From contig NZ_QXFN01000002.1 of assembly GCF_004886325.1 (NCBI RefSeq), positions 434,001-498,000 on the forward strand: a DNA stretch of 64,000 nucleotides, read 5' to 3'. A model generated the notes under the pieces. That model saw only the letters and a program-made list of their open reading frames with translations, had not been told where the DNA came from and searched no databases. Shown here piece after piece: positions 19,268 to 26,524 of this stretch. The stretch comes from Cellulomonas telluris (GTDB taxonomy: Bacteria > Actinomycetota > Actinomycetes > Actinomycetales > Cellulomonadaceae). Made by a program: the position numbers and the translations under genes. Position 1 is the first letter of the stretch. Each line of letters begins with the position of its first letter.

Positions 19268-19437
19268 CCCGCGTCGAACCGCCCCTCCTCGTCGGGGTCC
19301 TCGGCCGCGGTGCCGACGCCCTCCTGGTTCACGTCGGCCTCGTTCGGGCCGGTGCCGGTGGCGACCGGCGTCGCGTCGTCCTCGGGGCCGTGGGGCGTGC
19401 TCTCGTCGTCCGGGCGGGGGCCGGGGCTCTGGCTCAT
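19264..19437 (-). CDS. Small acidic hypothetical protein
   Basis: A 57-residue, Pro/Asp/Glu-rich, probably unstructured protein beginning 'MSQSPGPRPDDE' and ending 'DPDEEGRFDAG'. ATG at 19437 has a strong GGAGGGA ribosome-binding site, and its stop overlaps the GrpB-like gene, so the two form a coupled pair. No domain recognised. Such acidic small proteins are common in actinobacteria and lack known function. Confidence 0.6.
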   Translation of the reverse strand: MSQSPGPRPDDESTPHGPEDDATPVATGTGPNEADVNQEGVGTAAEDPDEEGRFDAG

Positions 19438-19572
19438 GACGCTCCCTCCGTCGGGCCGCGCCGGTGGACGCGGGTGCGCCGGCACCGGTCGTCGGCGTCG
19501 TGTCGAGCCTTCCCCCGGCCAGGACCGGCCGCAACCGGACCCTGCCCCACGCGCCGCGGCGTCAGGGCGCGG

Positions 19573-20298
19573 TCAGGCGACGGTCGCGGCCACGCGCCCG
19601 GACGGCGCGGCCACCGGCTCCGGCGCCTGCGCCGGCGACCGGAAGCCGCGCAGCAGCAGGTACCCGGCCAGGCTCATCTCCCACACGAACACGGGCAGCG
19701 CCCCGAGCCCCGCGACCGGCGAGACCTGCGAGTACGCGCCGAACAGCACGGCGGTCGAGGACGCGAGCACCAGCGGGCCGCCCACCAGCCCGACGACGGG
19801 GATCCAGCCGGCGACGAGCCCGGACCGGCGCACGAGCCAGGCGAGCAGCGTGGTGTTGACGCCGATGATGAGGCCCGGACCGACGAGGAACGTCGCGTCG
19901 TGGACGGCGACGAGCCCACGCGCGACGGTGACGAGCGCGTCCGGGTCGCCGCCGCTCGTCGCGTGCACCTGCCGCAGGGTCACGACGGCGAGCACCGCGA
20001 CGACGCCGACGAGGATGACGAGCGCCTCGGCCAGCCGCCCGAGCGCGTAGCCGAGCGCGGTCGCGCGGCCGTACCGCGACATCACGGGGTAGAGGGCGAC
20101 TCCCGTGCCGACGACGCTCGCCGCGAGCAGGACCTCGAGAGCCACGCCGGTGAGCACGGCTGCGTCGGCGCCCGCACCGAGGACGTACTCCGGGTCGGCG
20201 AGGGCGGGCTGGTAGAGCGCGAGGGCGACGACAGCGGTCACCGCGGCGACGACGAAGAACACGCCGACGAGGGCGGCGGTCCGACGGGTGGGGTGCAT
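19573..20298 (-). CDS. DUF4386 family membrane protein
   Basis: A 241-residue protein with six or seven predicted membrane helices; 'TGVALEVLLAASVVGTGVALYPV', the segment around 'LVAVHDATFLVGPGLIIG' and 'WIPVVGLVGGP' match DUF4386. The function is unknown. ATG at 20298 is preceded on the reverse strand by GGGAGGACCC. It is divergent from a TetR regulator with two perfect operators in the 105-base gap, and is therefore very probably repressed by that protein. Confidence 0.8.
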   Translation of the reverse strand: MHPTRRTAALVGVFFVVAAVTAVVALALYQPALADPEYVLGAGADAAVLTGVALEVLLAASVVGTGVALYPVMSRYGRATALGYALGRLAEALVILVGVVAVLAVVTLRQVHATSGGDPDALVTVARGLVAVHDATFLVGPGLIIGVNTTLLAWLVRRSGLVAGWIPVVGLVGGPLVLASSTAVLFGAYSQVSPVAGLGALPVFVWEMSLAGYLLLRGFRSPAQAPEPVAAPSGRVAATVA

Positions 20299-20316
20299 GA
20301 GGGTCCTCCCAGACGT

Positions 20317-20333
20317 GGTGTACGGCGTACACC
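20317..20333. promoter_or_regulatory. TetR operator 1
   Basis: GGTGTAC-GGC-GTACACC is a perfect 7-base inverted repeat with a 3-base spacer, 19 bases upstream of the DUF4386 start. It is nearly identical to the second site 18 bases away. Confidence 0.75.
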
Positions 20334-20350
20334 TCCTGTCGTCGAACGCT

Positions 20351-20369
20351 AGGTGTACGGTGTACACCT
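20351..20369. promoter_or_regulatory. TetR operator 2
   Basis: AGGTGTAC-GGT-GTACACCT is a perfect 8-base inverted repeat with a 3-base spacer, 35 bases upstream of the TetR start. Centres of the two sites are 35 bases apart, about 3.3 helical turns. Together they can control both divergent genes. Confidence 0.75.
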
Positions 20370-20403
20370 GTCAAGATCGTCACCCGATGGACGCGGAGGT
20401 GGC

Positions 20404-21156
20404 ATGGCCCGGCAGGTCGACGAGCGGCGGCGCGAGCCCCTGACCGCAGCGCGCGTGCTGCAGGCCGCCGTCGCGCTGGCGGACGCGCAGGGCCTCGCGG
20501 CCGTGAGCATGCGCAACGTCGCGAAGGAGCTCGGCGTCGTCCCCATGGCCCTCTACAAGCACGTCGCCGACAAGGAGCGGCTCGTCGACGGCATGGTCGA
20601 CCTCGTCATCGGGGAGTTCGAGGAGCCCGCGCCCGGCCTCGACTGGCAGGAGGCCGTCCGCCGCCGCGTGCTCTCGGCCCGGCGGGCCGTCCTGCGCCAC
20701 CCGTGGGCGCGGCAGGCCGTCGAGACCCGCACCCGGCGGACCCCCGCGGTGCTCGGCTACATGGACGCGCTCGCGGGCACCTTCCTCGCCGGCGGCCTCT
20801 CGCCCGACCTCGTGCACCACGTCATGCACGCGCTGGGCAACCGCATCTGGGGCTTCAGCCCGGAGATGTTCGACGAGACGCCCCCGGCCGACGCGCCCGC
20901 ACCGACGCCGGAGGAGCAGGCCGCGCTCGGCGCCGAGTTCGCCCGCCGCTTCCCGCACGTCCTGCAGATCGCGACCGCCGCCACGCGCGGCGACCTGTCG
21001 GGCGTCGGCCAGGGCTGCGACGAGGACTTCGAGTTCGTGTTCGCGCTCGACCTGCTGCTCGACGGCGCCGCGCGCCTGCACCGCGCCGGGTGGGTGTCGG
21101 TCGGTCGTCCGACCGGGGACGGACAGGACGTACCGGACGTCGCGGACGCGGGGTAG
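20404..21156 (+). CDS. TetR family transcriptional repressor
   Basis: A 250-residue regulator. The N-terminal helix-turn-helix is 'VSMRNVAKELGVVPMALYKHV' type, with the tetracycline-repressor-like C-terminal ligand domain ('HVMHALGNRIWGFS'). The ATG at 20404 is preceded by GGAGGTGG; an in-frame ATG at 20353 lies inside operator 2 and is rejected. The two palindromes upstream match the usual TetR operator design, so it probably represses itself and the divergent DUF4386 gene. The inducer is unknown. The two SnoaL-like genes downstream begin 55 bases later and may be co-transcribed. Confidence 0.88.
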   Translation: MARQVDERRREPLTAARVLQAAVALADAQGLAAVSMRNVAKELGVVPMALYKHVADKERLVDGMVDLVIGEFEEPAPGLDWQEAVRRRVLSARRAVLRHPWARQAVETRTRRTPAVLGYMDALAGTFLAGGLSPDLVHHVMHALGNRIWGFSPEMFDETPPADAPAPTPEEQAALGAEFARRFPHVLQIATAATRGDLSGVGQGCDEDFEFVFALDLLLDGAARLHRAGWVSVGRPTGDGQDVPDVADAG

Positions 21157-21211
21157 CGTCGAGGAGTCGACCGGGTGGGGGTCGTGGTCGACGTCCGTGG
21201 GGAGGTCCGCA

Positions 21212-21631
21212 ATGTCCAGCGACGGACGCGTCAGCATCGAGGCGACGCGTGCGGTGGTCGAGGAGTACCTGGCGAGCGAGCGCCGCGGCGAGACGGCGGC
21301 GGTGGCCCCGGACGTGGTCTTCCGGTTCATGGCGACGGGCGAGGAGCACCGCGGCCCGGAGGCGGTGCAGGTGATGCTCCGGTACTTCTACCGGGAGGCA
21401 TTCGAGGCCCGGACCGACCGCCGGCGCCTCGTCGTGGGCGAGGGCACCGCCGTGTTCGAGGGCGTGTTCGTCGGCCGGCACACGGGGGAGTTCGCGGGCG
21501 TGCCGGCGACGGGCCGGGACGTGCGGGTGCCGCTGGCGGTCGTGTACGACGTCGACGACGGTGCGATCGTGGAGGCGCGCCTCTACTTCGAGGTCCCGGC
21601 GTTCCTGACGCAGGTGGGGACCGCGGCATGA
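21212..21631 (+). CDS. SnoaL-like ester cyclase family protein
   Basis: A 139-residue NTF2-fold protein; 'VVEEYLASERRGETAAVAPDVVFRF' at the start and 'GRDVRVPLAVVYDVDDGAIVEARLYFE' at the end resemble SnoaL-like polyketide cyclases and related steroid-isomerase-fold proteins. Catalytic residues cannot be assigned. ATG at 21212 follows GGGGAGG. It overlaps the next NTF2-fold gene by 4 bases, so the two are translationally coupled. Confidence 0.75.
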   Translation: MSSDGRVSIEATRAVVEEYLASERRGETAAVAPDVVFRFMATGEEHRGPEAVQVMLRYFYREAFEARTDRRRLVVGEGTAVFEGVFVGRHTGEFAGVPATGRDVRVPLAVVYDVDDGAIVEARLYFEVPAFLTQVGTAA

Positions 21632-22041
21632 CTGCCGGCCCGCACGGTGCGACGACGAGGAGGGGCATGGACGCCGACGACGTCATGACGTGGGTGCGGG
21701 AGTACGAGCGGGCGTGGCGCGAGCAGGACGTCGCGGCCGTCGAGCGCCTCTTCACCGAGGACGCCCTGTACCTGCGCGGCGCCTACGACGACGGCCTGCG
21801 CGGGCGCGGGGCGATCGAGGACTTCTGGCTGGACCCGACCCCGTTCACCATGACGGCCGAGCCGGTCGCGGTCGACCCGCCCACCGCGGTGCTGCGCGCC
21901 GAGGTCCACTACCTCGGCGAGGAGCCCCACGAGTTCCGGGACCTGTGGGTCGTGCGCTTCGCGCCGGACGGGCGGGCCGAGCACTTCGAGGAGTGGGCGC
22001 ACTGGCCCGGCCTGGAGTACGCGGGCCCGGGCGGCGACTGA
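21628..22041 (+). CDS. SnoaL-like/NTF2-fold protein
   Basis: A 137-residue protein with the SnoaL-like fold pattern: 'WVREYERAWREQDVAAVERLFTEDALYL' and a C-terminal 'EEWAHWPG'. ATG at 21628 overlaps the previous stop; a second in-frame ATG at 21667 would remove 13 polar residues and could be the real start. Role unknown; the tandem pair suggests a two-subunit or sequentially duplicated small-molecule binding protein. Confidence 0.7.
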   Translation: MTAGPHGATTRRGMDADDVMTWVREYERAWREQDVAAVERLFTEDALYLRGAYDDGLRGRGAIEDFWLDPTPFTMTAEPVAVDPPTAVLRAEVHYLGEEPHEFRDLWVVRFAPDGRAEHFEEWAHWPGLEYAGPGGD

Positions 22042-22158
22042 GCCGTCTGGCTGCGACGGCCCGCACGGTCGTGCCGCCGGGGCCGGCCGGCCCGGCCGCC
22101 GGGCGTGCCTACCCTGAGGGACCGCGCCCCGCCCGGACGCGGGCGGGAGGGAGAGGCC

Positions 22159-23226
22159 GTGGCGATCGCCGACACCGTCCGGCGCGTCGCCGGCGCCGAC
22201 CGGCCGTGGCGGTCCCTCGACGTCGAGACGGCGCTGCGCGTCGTCGTCGCCAACGCCGTGCCCCTCGCGGTGGTCGTGGCGAGCGGGTGGACGCGCTTCG
22301 CCGCGTTCGCGATGTTCGCCGCGCTCACCGCGATCTACGGCCGCGCGGAGCCCTACCGCAGCCGCGTCGTCACGGTGAGCGTCGTGGCCGCGCTCATGGC
22401 CGGTGCGATGGCCGCCGGCACGGCGCTGCACGTCGCCGACGCGTCCGTGCCGGTCGCCGCCGCCGGGCTGGTGGTCGTCCTCGTCGCCGGGACGTGCGCC
22501 GTCACGTGGCTGCAGGGCATCCCGCCGCAGCCGGTCTTCCCCGTCTTCGCCTACCTCACGTGCGTGCAGGTGCCCGTCGCGCCGGGCGAGCTGCCGGTCG
22601 TCGCGGCCGTCGCGCTGGGCAGCCTCGCGTGGGCGTGGTCGGTCAGCGTCGTCGGGTACCCCGTCCGCGCGGCCCTGGGCGGACGGGCGCCGTGGCTGTT
22701 CGCGGAGCTGCGCCGCCGTCCCGAGCGCGACGCGGCCGTGCTGCGTGGCCCGGCGCTGTGGCGGCTCGTCCTGCTCGTCGTCGGCGGGGCGCTGACCGCC
22801 GGTGCCCTGGCCCTCGCGCTCGGGCTGCCGCACCCGGCCTGGGCCGTCGTCGCCGTGGTGGCGACCCTGCCCGCGTACGGGCGCCCGCACGACCCGGGGC
22901 GCGCCGTGCGGCGCGTCGTCGGCACGGTGGCGGGCGCCCTCCTCACCGGCCTGCTGCTCGCGGCCGACCCGCCGGTCGGCGTCGTCGTCGCCGTGGTCGT
23001 GGTGTGCGCCGCCGCGGCCGAGATCGCCATGCCCCGGGACTACGCGCTCGGCCTGACGTTCGTCACGCCCGTCGCGCTGCTCGCCGTGCACCTGAGCACC
23101 CCGTCCGACCCGGCGGCGCTCGCGGTCGACCGGGTCGTCGAGACCCTGCTCGGCGCGGCTGTCACGCTCGCGCTGCTCGCGGCCCTGCGCCGGCGCCGTC
23201 GGCGCGCTGCCGCCGACCGGTCCTGA
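22159..23226 (+). CDS. FUSC family membrane protein
   Basis: A 355-residue protein with two blocks of about five membrane helices separated by a short cytosolic segment near residue 185. The second block, with 'HPAWAVVAVVATLPAYGR', 'RRVVGTVAGALLTGLLL' and 'VDRVVETLLGAAVTLALLA', is the FUSC/aromatic acid exporter pattern. Some members export aromatic acids; the substrate here cannot be told. GTG at 22159 is preceded by GGGAGGGAGAGG. It converges with the PhzF gene. Confidence 0.8.
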   Translation: MAIADTVRRVAGADRPWRSLDVETALRVVVANAVPLAVVVASGWTRFAAFAMFAALTAIYGRAEPYRSRVVTVSVVAALMAGAMAAGTALHVADASVPVAAAGLVVVLVAGTCAVTWLQGIPPQPVFPVFAYLTCVQVPVAPGELPVVAAVALGSLAWAWSVSVVGYPVRAALGGRAPWLFAELRRRPERDAAVLRGPALWRLVLLVVGGALTAGALALALGLPHPAWAVVAVVATLPAYGRPHDPGRAVRRVVGTVAGALLTGLLLAADPPVGVVVAVVVVCAAAAEIAMPRDYALGLTFVTPVALLAVHLSTPSDPAALAVDRVVETLLGAAVTLALLAALRRRRRRAAADRS

Positions 23227-23255
23227 CAGCGCGCCGCCGCACCCGGGTCCCGCGG

Positions 23256-24104
23256 TCAGGCCCCGTCGGCGGGGATCGGCGTCGCGCCGCCGGTCACGGC
23301 GATCCCGCCCTCCTCCGGCACGTCGACGACGAGCACGCTCGGCCGCCCGACGTGCCGGCCCTGGAGGACGCGCACGCGCGCCGGCGGTGCGACGAGCCCG
23401 AGCGCGCGCAGGTACGCGCCCGTCGCGGCCGCCGCCGACCCGGTCGCCGGGTCCTCGGTGACGCTGCCCACCGGGAACAGGTTCCGCGCCTCGTACTCGT
23501 CGCCGCCGCGCCGGTGCAGCACGGTGACCGTGCCCGCCCAGCCCTCCCGGTCCATGAGCGCGCGCACCGCGGCGGGGTCGAAGCCGAACGCGTCGAACGT
23601 CGCGGCGTCCCGCAGCACCACGACGGGGTGCACGTTGCCCGCGTAGGCGGCGCGCGGCGGGTGGGTCGGGTCCAGGTGGTCGCCGGTCAGCCCCAGGAGG
23701 TCGAGGAGCTCGTCCAGCACGTCCGGGGCGAGGTCGTCCACGCGCGGCTCGACGCTGCGGAACGTCGCCGTGAGCGCCCCGTCCACGTCCCGCGTCGTGA
23801 GGTGCACGGGGCCGACCGCGGTGCGCAGCACCAGGTCGCCCGGGCCCCGCCGGGCCGCGAGGGCCACGGCCGTCGCGACGGTCGCGTGGCCGCAGAACGG
23901 CACCTCCGCGACGGGGGAGAAGTACCGCACGGTCAGCGTGGCCGGGTCGGTGACGAACGCCGTCTCCGAGTACCCGACCTCCGCGGCCACGGCGCGCATG
24001 CGCCCGTCGGACCAGCCGCGCGCGTCGAGCACGACGCCCGCGGGGTTGCCGCCGCCGGGCTCCGCGGCGAACGCCGCCCACCGCTGCACGTCGTCCGTGG
24101 TCAT
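23256..24104 (-). CDS. PhzF family phenazine biosynthesis-like protein
   Basis: A 282-residue member of the PhzF isomerase family, which has a diaminopimelate-epimerase-like fold. 'GNPAGVVL' near residue 20, Glu47 in 'GYSETAFV' (the family's catalytic acid), 'FCGHATVATA' and 'TEDPATGSAAAATGAY' are all present. No phenazine genes are nearby, so the substrate is probably different; most family members have unknown reactions. Confidence 0.87.
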   Translation of the reverse strand: MTTDDVQRWAAFAAEPGGGNPAGVVLDARGWSDGRMRAVAAEVGYSETAFVTDPATLTVRYFSPVAEVPFCGHATVATAVALAARRGPGDLVLRTAVGPVHLTTRDVDGALTATFRSVEPRVDDLAPDVLDELLDLLGLTGDHLDPTHPPRAAYAGNVHPVVVLRDAATFDAFGFDPAAVRALMDREGWAGTVTVLHRRGGDEYEARNLFPVGSVTEDPATGSAAAATGAYLRALGLVAPPARVRVLQGRHVGRPSVLVVDVPEEGGIAVTGGATPIPADGA

Positions 24105-24152
24105 GACGGCACCCTACGGACGGGCGGCGCCGACGTGCCCCGCGGGCCCCGA

Positions 24153-24539
24153 TCAGCCGAGGGAGCCGCCCTCGAGGACGGACGCGTCGCCCGCGTACGG
24201 TCGCAGCGTGGCGGGTGCCGGGAAGGGCAGCGTCCACGTGCGCAGCTCCGCCGTGACGTCGCCGAAGTCGTCGCGCTTGACCACGACCCGCTCGGGGCTG
24301 ACCTCGACGAGGCGGACGCGGGTCGTCCGGCCGTCCTCGAGCTCGAGCTCCCACAGGTCGGCGAGCCAGTGCAGCCCCCGCTCCTCGAGCGCGGCCTCGG
24401 CGACGTCCCAGTCGACGGCGCCGGTCACCGGCCGGCCCAGGCGGTCGATCGCGACGAAGCCGTCGCCCTCGGGGCGCAGCCAGCCGACGAGCTCGCGGTC
24501 GCCGGCGCGACGGTGGTCGATCCAGTCCTCGGGGCGCAT
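24153..24539 (-). CDS. Conserved hypothetical actinobacterial protein
   Basis: A 128-residue soluble protein beginning 'MRPEDWIDHRRAGDRELVGWLRPEGDGFV'-like and rich in Trp and acidic residues; predicted mostly beta strands. No family is recognised. It is divergent from the XRE-TPR regulator, with an 8-base inverted repeat in the shared upstream region. Confidence 0.6.
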   Translation of the reverse strand: MRPEDWIDHRRAGDRELVGWLRPEGDGFVAIDRLGRPVTGAVDWDVAEAALEERGLHWLADLWELELEDGRTTRVRLVEVSPERVVVKRDDFGDVTAELRTWTLPFPAPATLRPYAGDASVLEGGSLG

Positions 24540-24623
24540 GCGGCCGAGGGTAGGCAGCGCGGTCGGCGTGCGGCACGCTCTTTGCCGACGGGTGCCGGGG
24601 GGTGCCGGCGCAGCGCCCGCGTC

Positions 24624-24642
24624 GTGGGACGGCGCGTCCCAC
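24624..24642. promoter_or_regulatory. Inverted repeat between the divergent hypothetical gene and the XRE-TPR regulator
   Basis: GTGGGACG-GCG-CGTCCCAC is a perfect 8-base inverted repeat with a 3-base spacer. A partial GGGACG copy lies at 24673-24678. It fits an operator in a divergent promoter region. Confidence 0.5.
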
Positions 24643-24792
24643 CCGCGCGATCAGGTCGGACGTCCAGTCATGGGACGACGGGCGGGGGTGCTGGCACCTC
24701 CGCGGATGTCGCACCTGGCCCGAATGCCCGGTCTGTCTGCGGGGTCGTGACTCACAGTGCTCCCGGTCCCCCTTCCGTGTCGCCGGTCGCGT

Positions 24793-24800
24793 GCCTATCG
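24793..24800 (+). promoter_or_regulatory. Possible -10 box of the XRE-TPR gene (leaderless start)
   Basis: CCTATCGT contains a TATCGT-like -10 ending 8 bases before the GTG at 24809. No ribosome-binding site is present, so the transcript probably starts at or near the start codon. Confidence 0.4.
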
Positions 24801-24808
24801 TGAGAGCC

Positions 24809-26119
24809 GTGCACCCTGTCAGTGAGAGGCTCCGTGACGCGCGCGAGCGGTCCGGGCTGAGCCAGGCCGACCTCGCGCGGGCCGCCATGATGCACCCCAG
24901 CTACGTGTCGCACCTCGAGCGCGGCATCCGGGGGCCCGGTCCGGCTGCGCTCGAGCGGCTCGCCGCCGCGCTCGGCATCACCGTGACCTACCTCGAGCAG
25001 GGGGAGCGGTCGCCGGCGTACCAGGCGTCGGAGGGTGCGGTCGTCCGTGCACGCCAGCTGGTGCGCTCGGGGCGTCCCGCCGCGGCCGCCGCCGAGCTGG
25101 CCGCCGTGGACCTCGACGCGCTCGACGTCGACCAGGCCGGTCGCGTGCTGCTCGCGCACGCCGAGGCGCTCGACCGCGCCGGCGAGCTGGAGGAGGCCTG
25201 CCGGCTGCTCGCGGACGCGGCGCGGCGCTTCACCGAGGGGCACCGGCCGCTGCGCGCCGCGCACGCGGCCGCGCGTCTCGTCATGGCGCTCACCGAGGCC
25301 GGCGACGTGGTGGAGGCGGTGCGCGCGGGTGAGCACCACCTCGCGGCGCTCGCGGCGGCGGCGGGCGGCAGCGACCAGCTCCTGCGCCTGGAGTCGACGC
25401 TGGTCTGGGCCTACGTCGCGCGCGGCGACATCACCTACGCGCTCGTGCGGGGCAAGGACCTGCTCGCCCGTGCCCTGCGCGAGGGGTCGGCGCGGGCCGT
25501 GTCGGGCGTGCACTGGAACCTCGCGTTCGTCGAGGACGCGCACGGCAACGGCGAGGCGGCCCTCGCGCACCTGCGGTCGGCGCTGGCGGTGGTCGGCGGC
25601 GAGGAGGCCGACAACGACGTGCCGCTGCTGCGCCTCGACCTCGCGCAGCTGCTGATCGAGGTGACGCCCCCGCGGCCGAAGGAGGCGCTGGCCGAGCTCG
25701 ACGCCGCGCGTCTCGCGCTGGAGATCAGCGAGTCGCAGGTCGACCTCGCACGTGCCGCGACCGTGCGGTCGCGGGCCCAGCTGCTCCTCGGGCAGCCGCG
25801 CTCCGCGCTGACGTCCGGGCTCAAGGCCGTCGAGCTCATCGGCCCGCGTCGGCGCCGTGACGGCGCCGCCGCCCACGAGGCGCTCGGTGACGCGCTCCTC
25901 GCGCTGGGCGAGCGTGCCGCGGCGCTCAAGGCGTACCGCGAGGCGGCGTCCCGGCTGGAGACCATGCCGGCCGGACGGCCCGCCGCCGCCGCGTGGCGGC
26001 GCCTGGCCGACCGCCTGCGCGCCGCCGGCGACAGCACGGAGGCGGTCGTGGAGACCTACGGCCGCGCGCTGGCCGTGCTGGGTGTGCGCACGACGCTGCG
26101 GCGGCCCTCCGCGCACTGA
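24809..26119 (+). CDS. XRE-family regulator with TPR domain (RRNPP-like)
   Basis: A 436-residue protein. Residues 4-60 are an XRE helix-turn-helix ('SERLRDARERSGLSQADLAR', then 'HPSYVSHLERG' and 'ALERLAAALGIT'). The remaining 370 residues are alpha-helical tetratricopeptide-like repeats from about residue 75, with several A-x-L and 'GELEEACRLLADA' type helices. HTH plus TPR is the layout of peptide-sensing RRNPP regulators (PlcR, NprR, PrgX), and of many uncharacterised actinobacterial proteins. The start GTG 24809 gives the HTH at the N-terminus; GTG 24800 is an alternative. A gene for a short exported peptide follows 188 bases downstream on the same strand, supporting a receptor-signal pair. 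Direct peptide binding is an inference. Confidence 0.8.
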   Translation: MHPVSERLRDARERSGLSQADLARAAMMHPSYVSHLERGIRGPGPAALERLAAALGITVTYLEQGERSPAYQASEGAVVRARQLVRSGRPAAAAAELAAVDLDALDVDQAGRVLLAHAEALDRAGELEEACRLLADAARRFTEGHRPLRAAHAAARLVMALTEAGDVVEAVRAGEHHLAALAAAAGGSDQLLRLESTLVWAYVARGDITYALVRGKDLLARALREGSARAVSGVHWNLAFVEDAHGNGEAALAHLRSALAVVGGEEADNDVPLLRLDLAQLLIEVTPPRPKEALAELDAARLALEISESQVDLARAATVRSRAQLLLGQPRSALTSGLKAVELIGPRRRRDGAAAHEALGDALLALGERAAALKAYREAASRLETMPAGRPAAAAWRRLADRLRAAGDSTEAVVETYGRALAVLGVRTTLRRPSAH

Positions 26120-26175
26120 CCGGGGGAGGTCCGACGGACGGCGGTCCCGGCTGACGGTCGCGCACGACGGTCTGC

Positions 26176-26209
26176 GACACGCCCGGGTGACGGCTTTTCA
26201 CGGCGTGTC
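26176..26209. promoter_or_regulatory. Inverted repeat GACACGCC...GGCGTGTC upstream of the peptide gene
   Basis: Perfect 8-base arms at 26176-26183 and 26202-26209 with an 18-base spacer. It sits 57-132 bases after the regulator's stop and could be its terminator or the distal part of the peptide-gene operator. Confidence 0.45.
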
Positions 26210-26213
26210 TACC

Positions 26214-26263
26214 CCGATGTTCGGGGAGTCATTGCCTTCACGACACGGGGCCGGGAACATCGG
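26214..26263. promoter_or_regulatory. Paired half-sites CCGATGTTC / GAACATCGG in the peptide-gene promoter
   Basis: CCGATGTTC at 26214-26222 and GAACATCGG at 26255-26263 are exact complements, 41 bases centre to centre (about four helical turns). A possible promoter lies between and over the second arm: TTGCCT at 26232-26237, 17 bases, GAACAT at 26255-26260. A shorter CCCCGA-TGT-TCGGGG repeat (26212-26226) overlaps the first arm. A binding site for the upstream XRE-TPR protein is a natural reading. Confidence 0.5.
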
Positions 26264-26307
26264 CGCTGTGCCGGACGGGCCGGCACGTTGACCGGAGGTG
26301 TCCCACC

Positions 26308-26424
26308 ATGAAGAAGAAGATCATCGTCGCCGCCGTCGTCGCGCTCACGACCGTCACGGGCATCACGGGCGCCGCGATCGTGCAGGCCGACCCCGCGTCC
26401 GCGTCGCCCTGCTGCAAGTACTGA
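26308..26424 (+). CDS. Small exported peptide precursor, candidate signalling peptide
   Basis: A 38-residue precursor. It opens with MKKK, has a hydrophobic stretch from residue 5 to about 25, and an ASA signal-peptidase-like site at residues 30-32 that would release SPCCKY; cleavage after VQA (residue 27) would release an 11-residue form. GGAGG at 26294-26298 lies 9 bases before the ATG. Position just downstream of an XRE-TPR regulator, its own promoter region with inverted repeats and a strong terminator after it argue that it is real. It resembles the propeptides of PapR/NprX-type systems in design, not in sequence. The two cysteines could form a disulfide or bind metal. Processing and function are inferred. 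Confidence 0.7.
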   Translation: MKKKIIVAAVVALTTVTGITGAAIVQADPASASPCCKY

Positions 26425-26464
26425 CGGTCCTCGCCCGCCGCGCCCGGGCGTCGCCCGCACCTCT

Positions 26465-26486
26465 CCCGGCCGGAGCACCGGCCGGG
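26465..26486. terminator. Hairpin terminator after the peptide gene
   Basis: CCCGGCCG and CGGCCGGG form perfect 8-base arms around GAGCAC, between the peptide gene and the convergent DinB gene; it could serve both. Confidence 0.55.
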
Positions 26487-26524
26487 TCGGGGCGTCGCCG
26501 GCCCCCGCCGGGCGCGGCCGGGGA

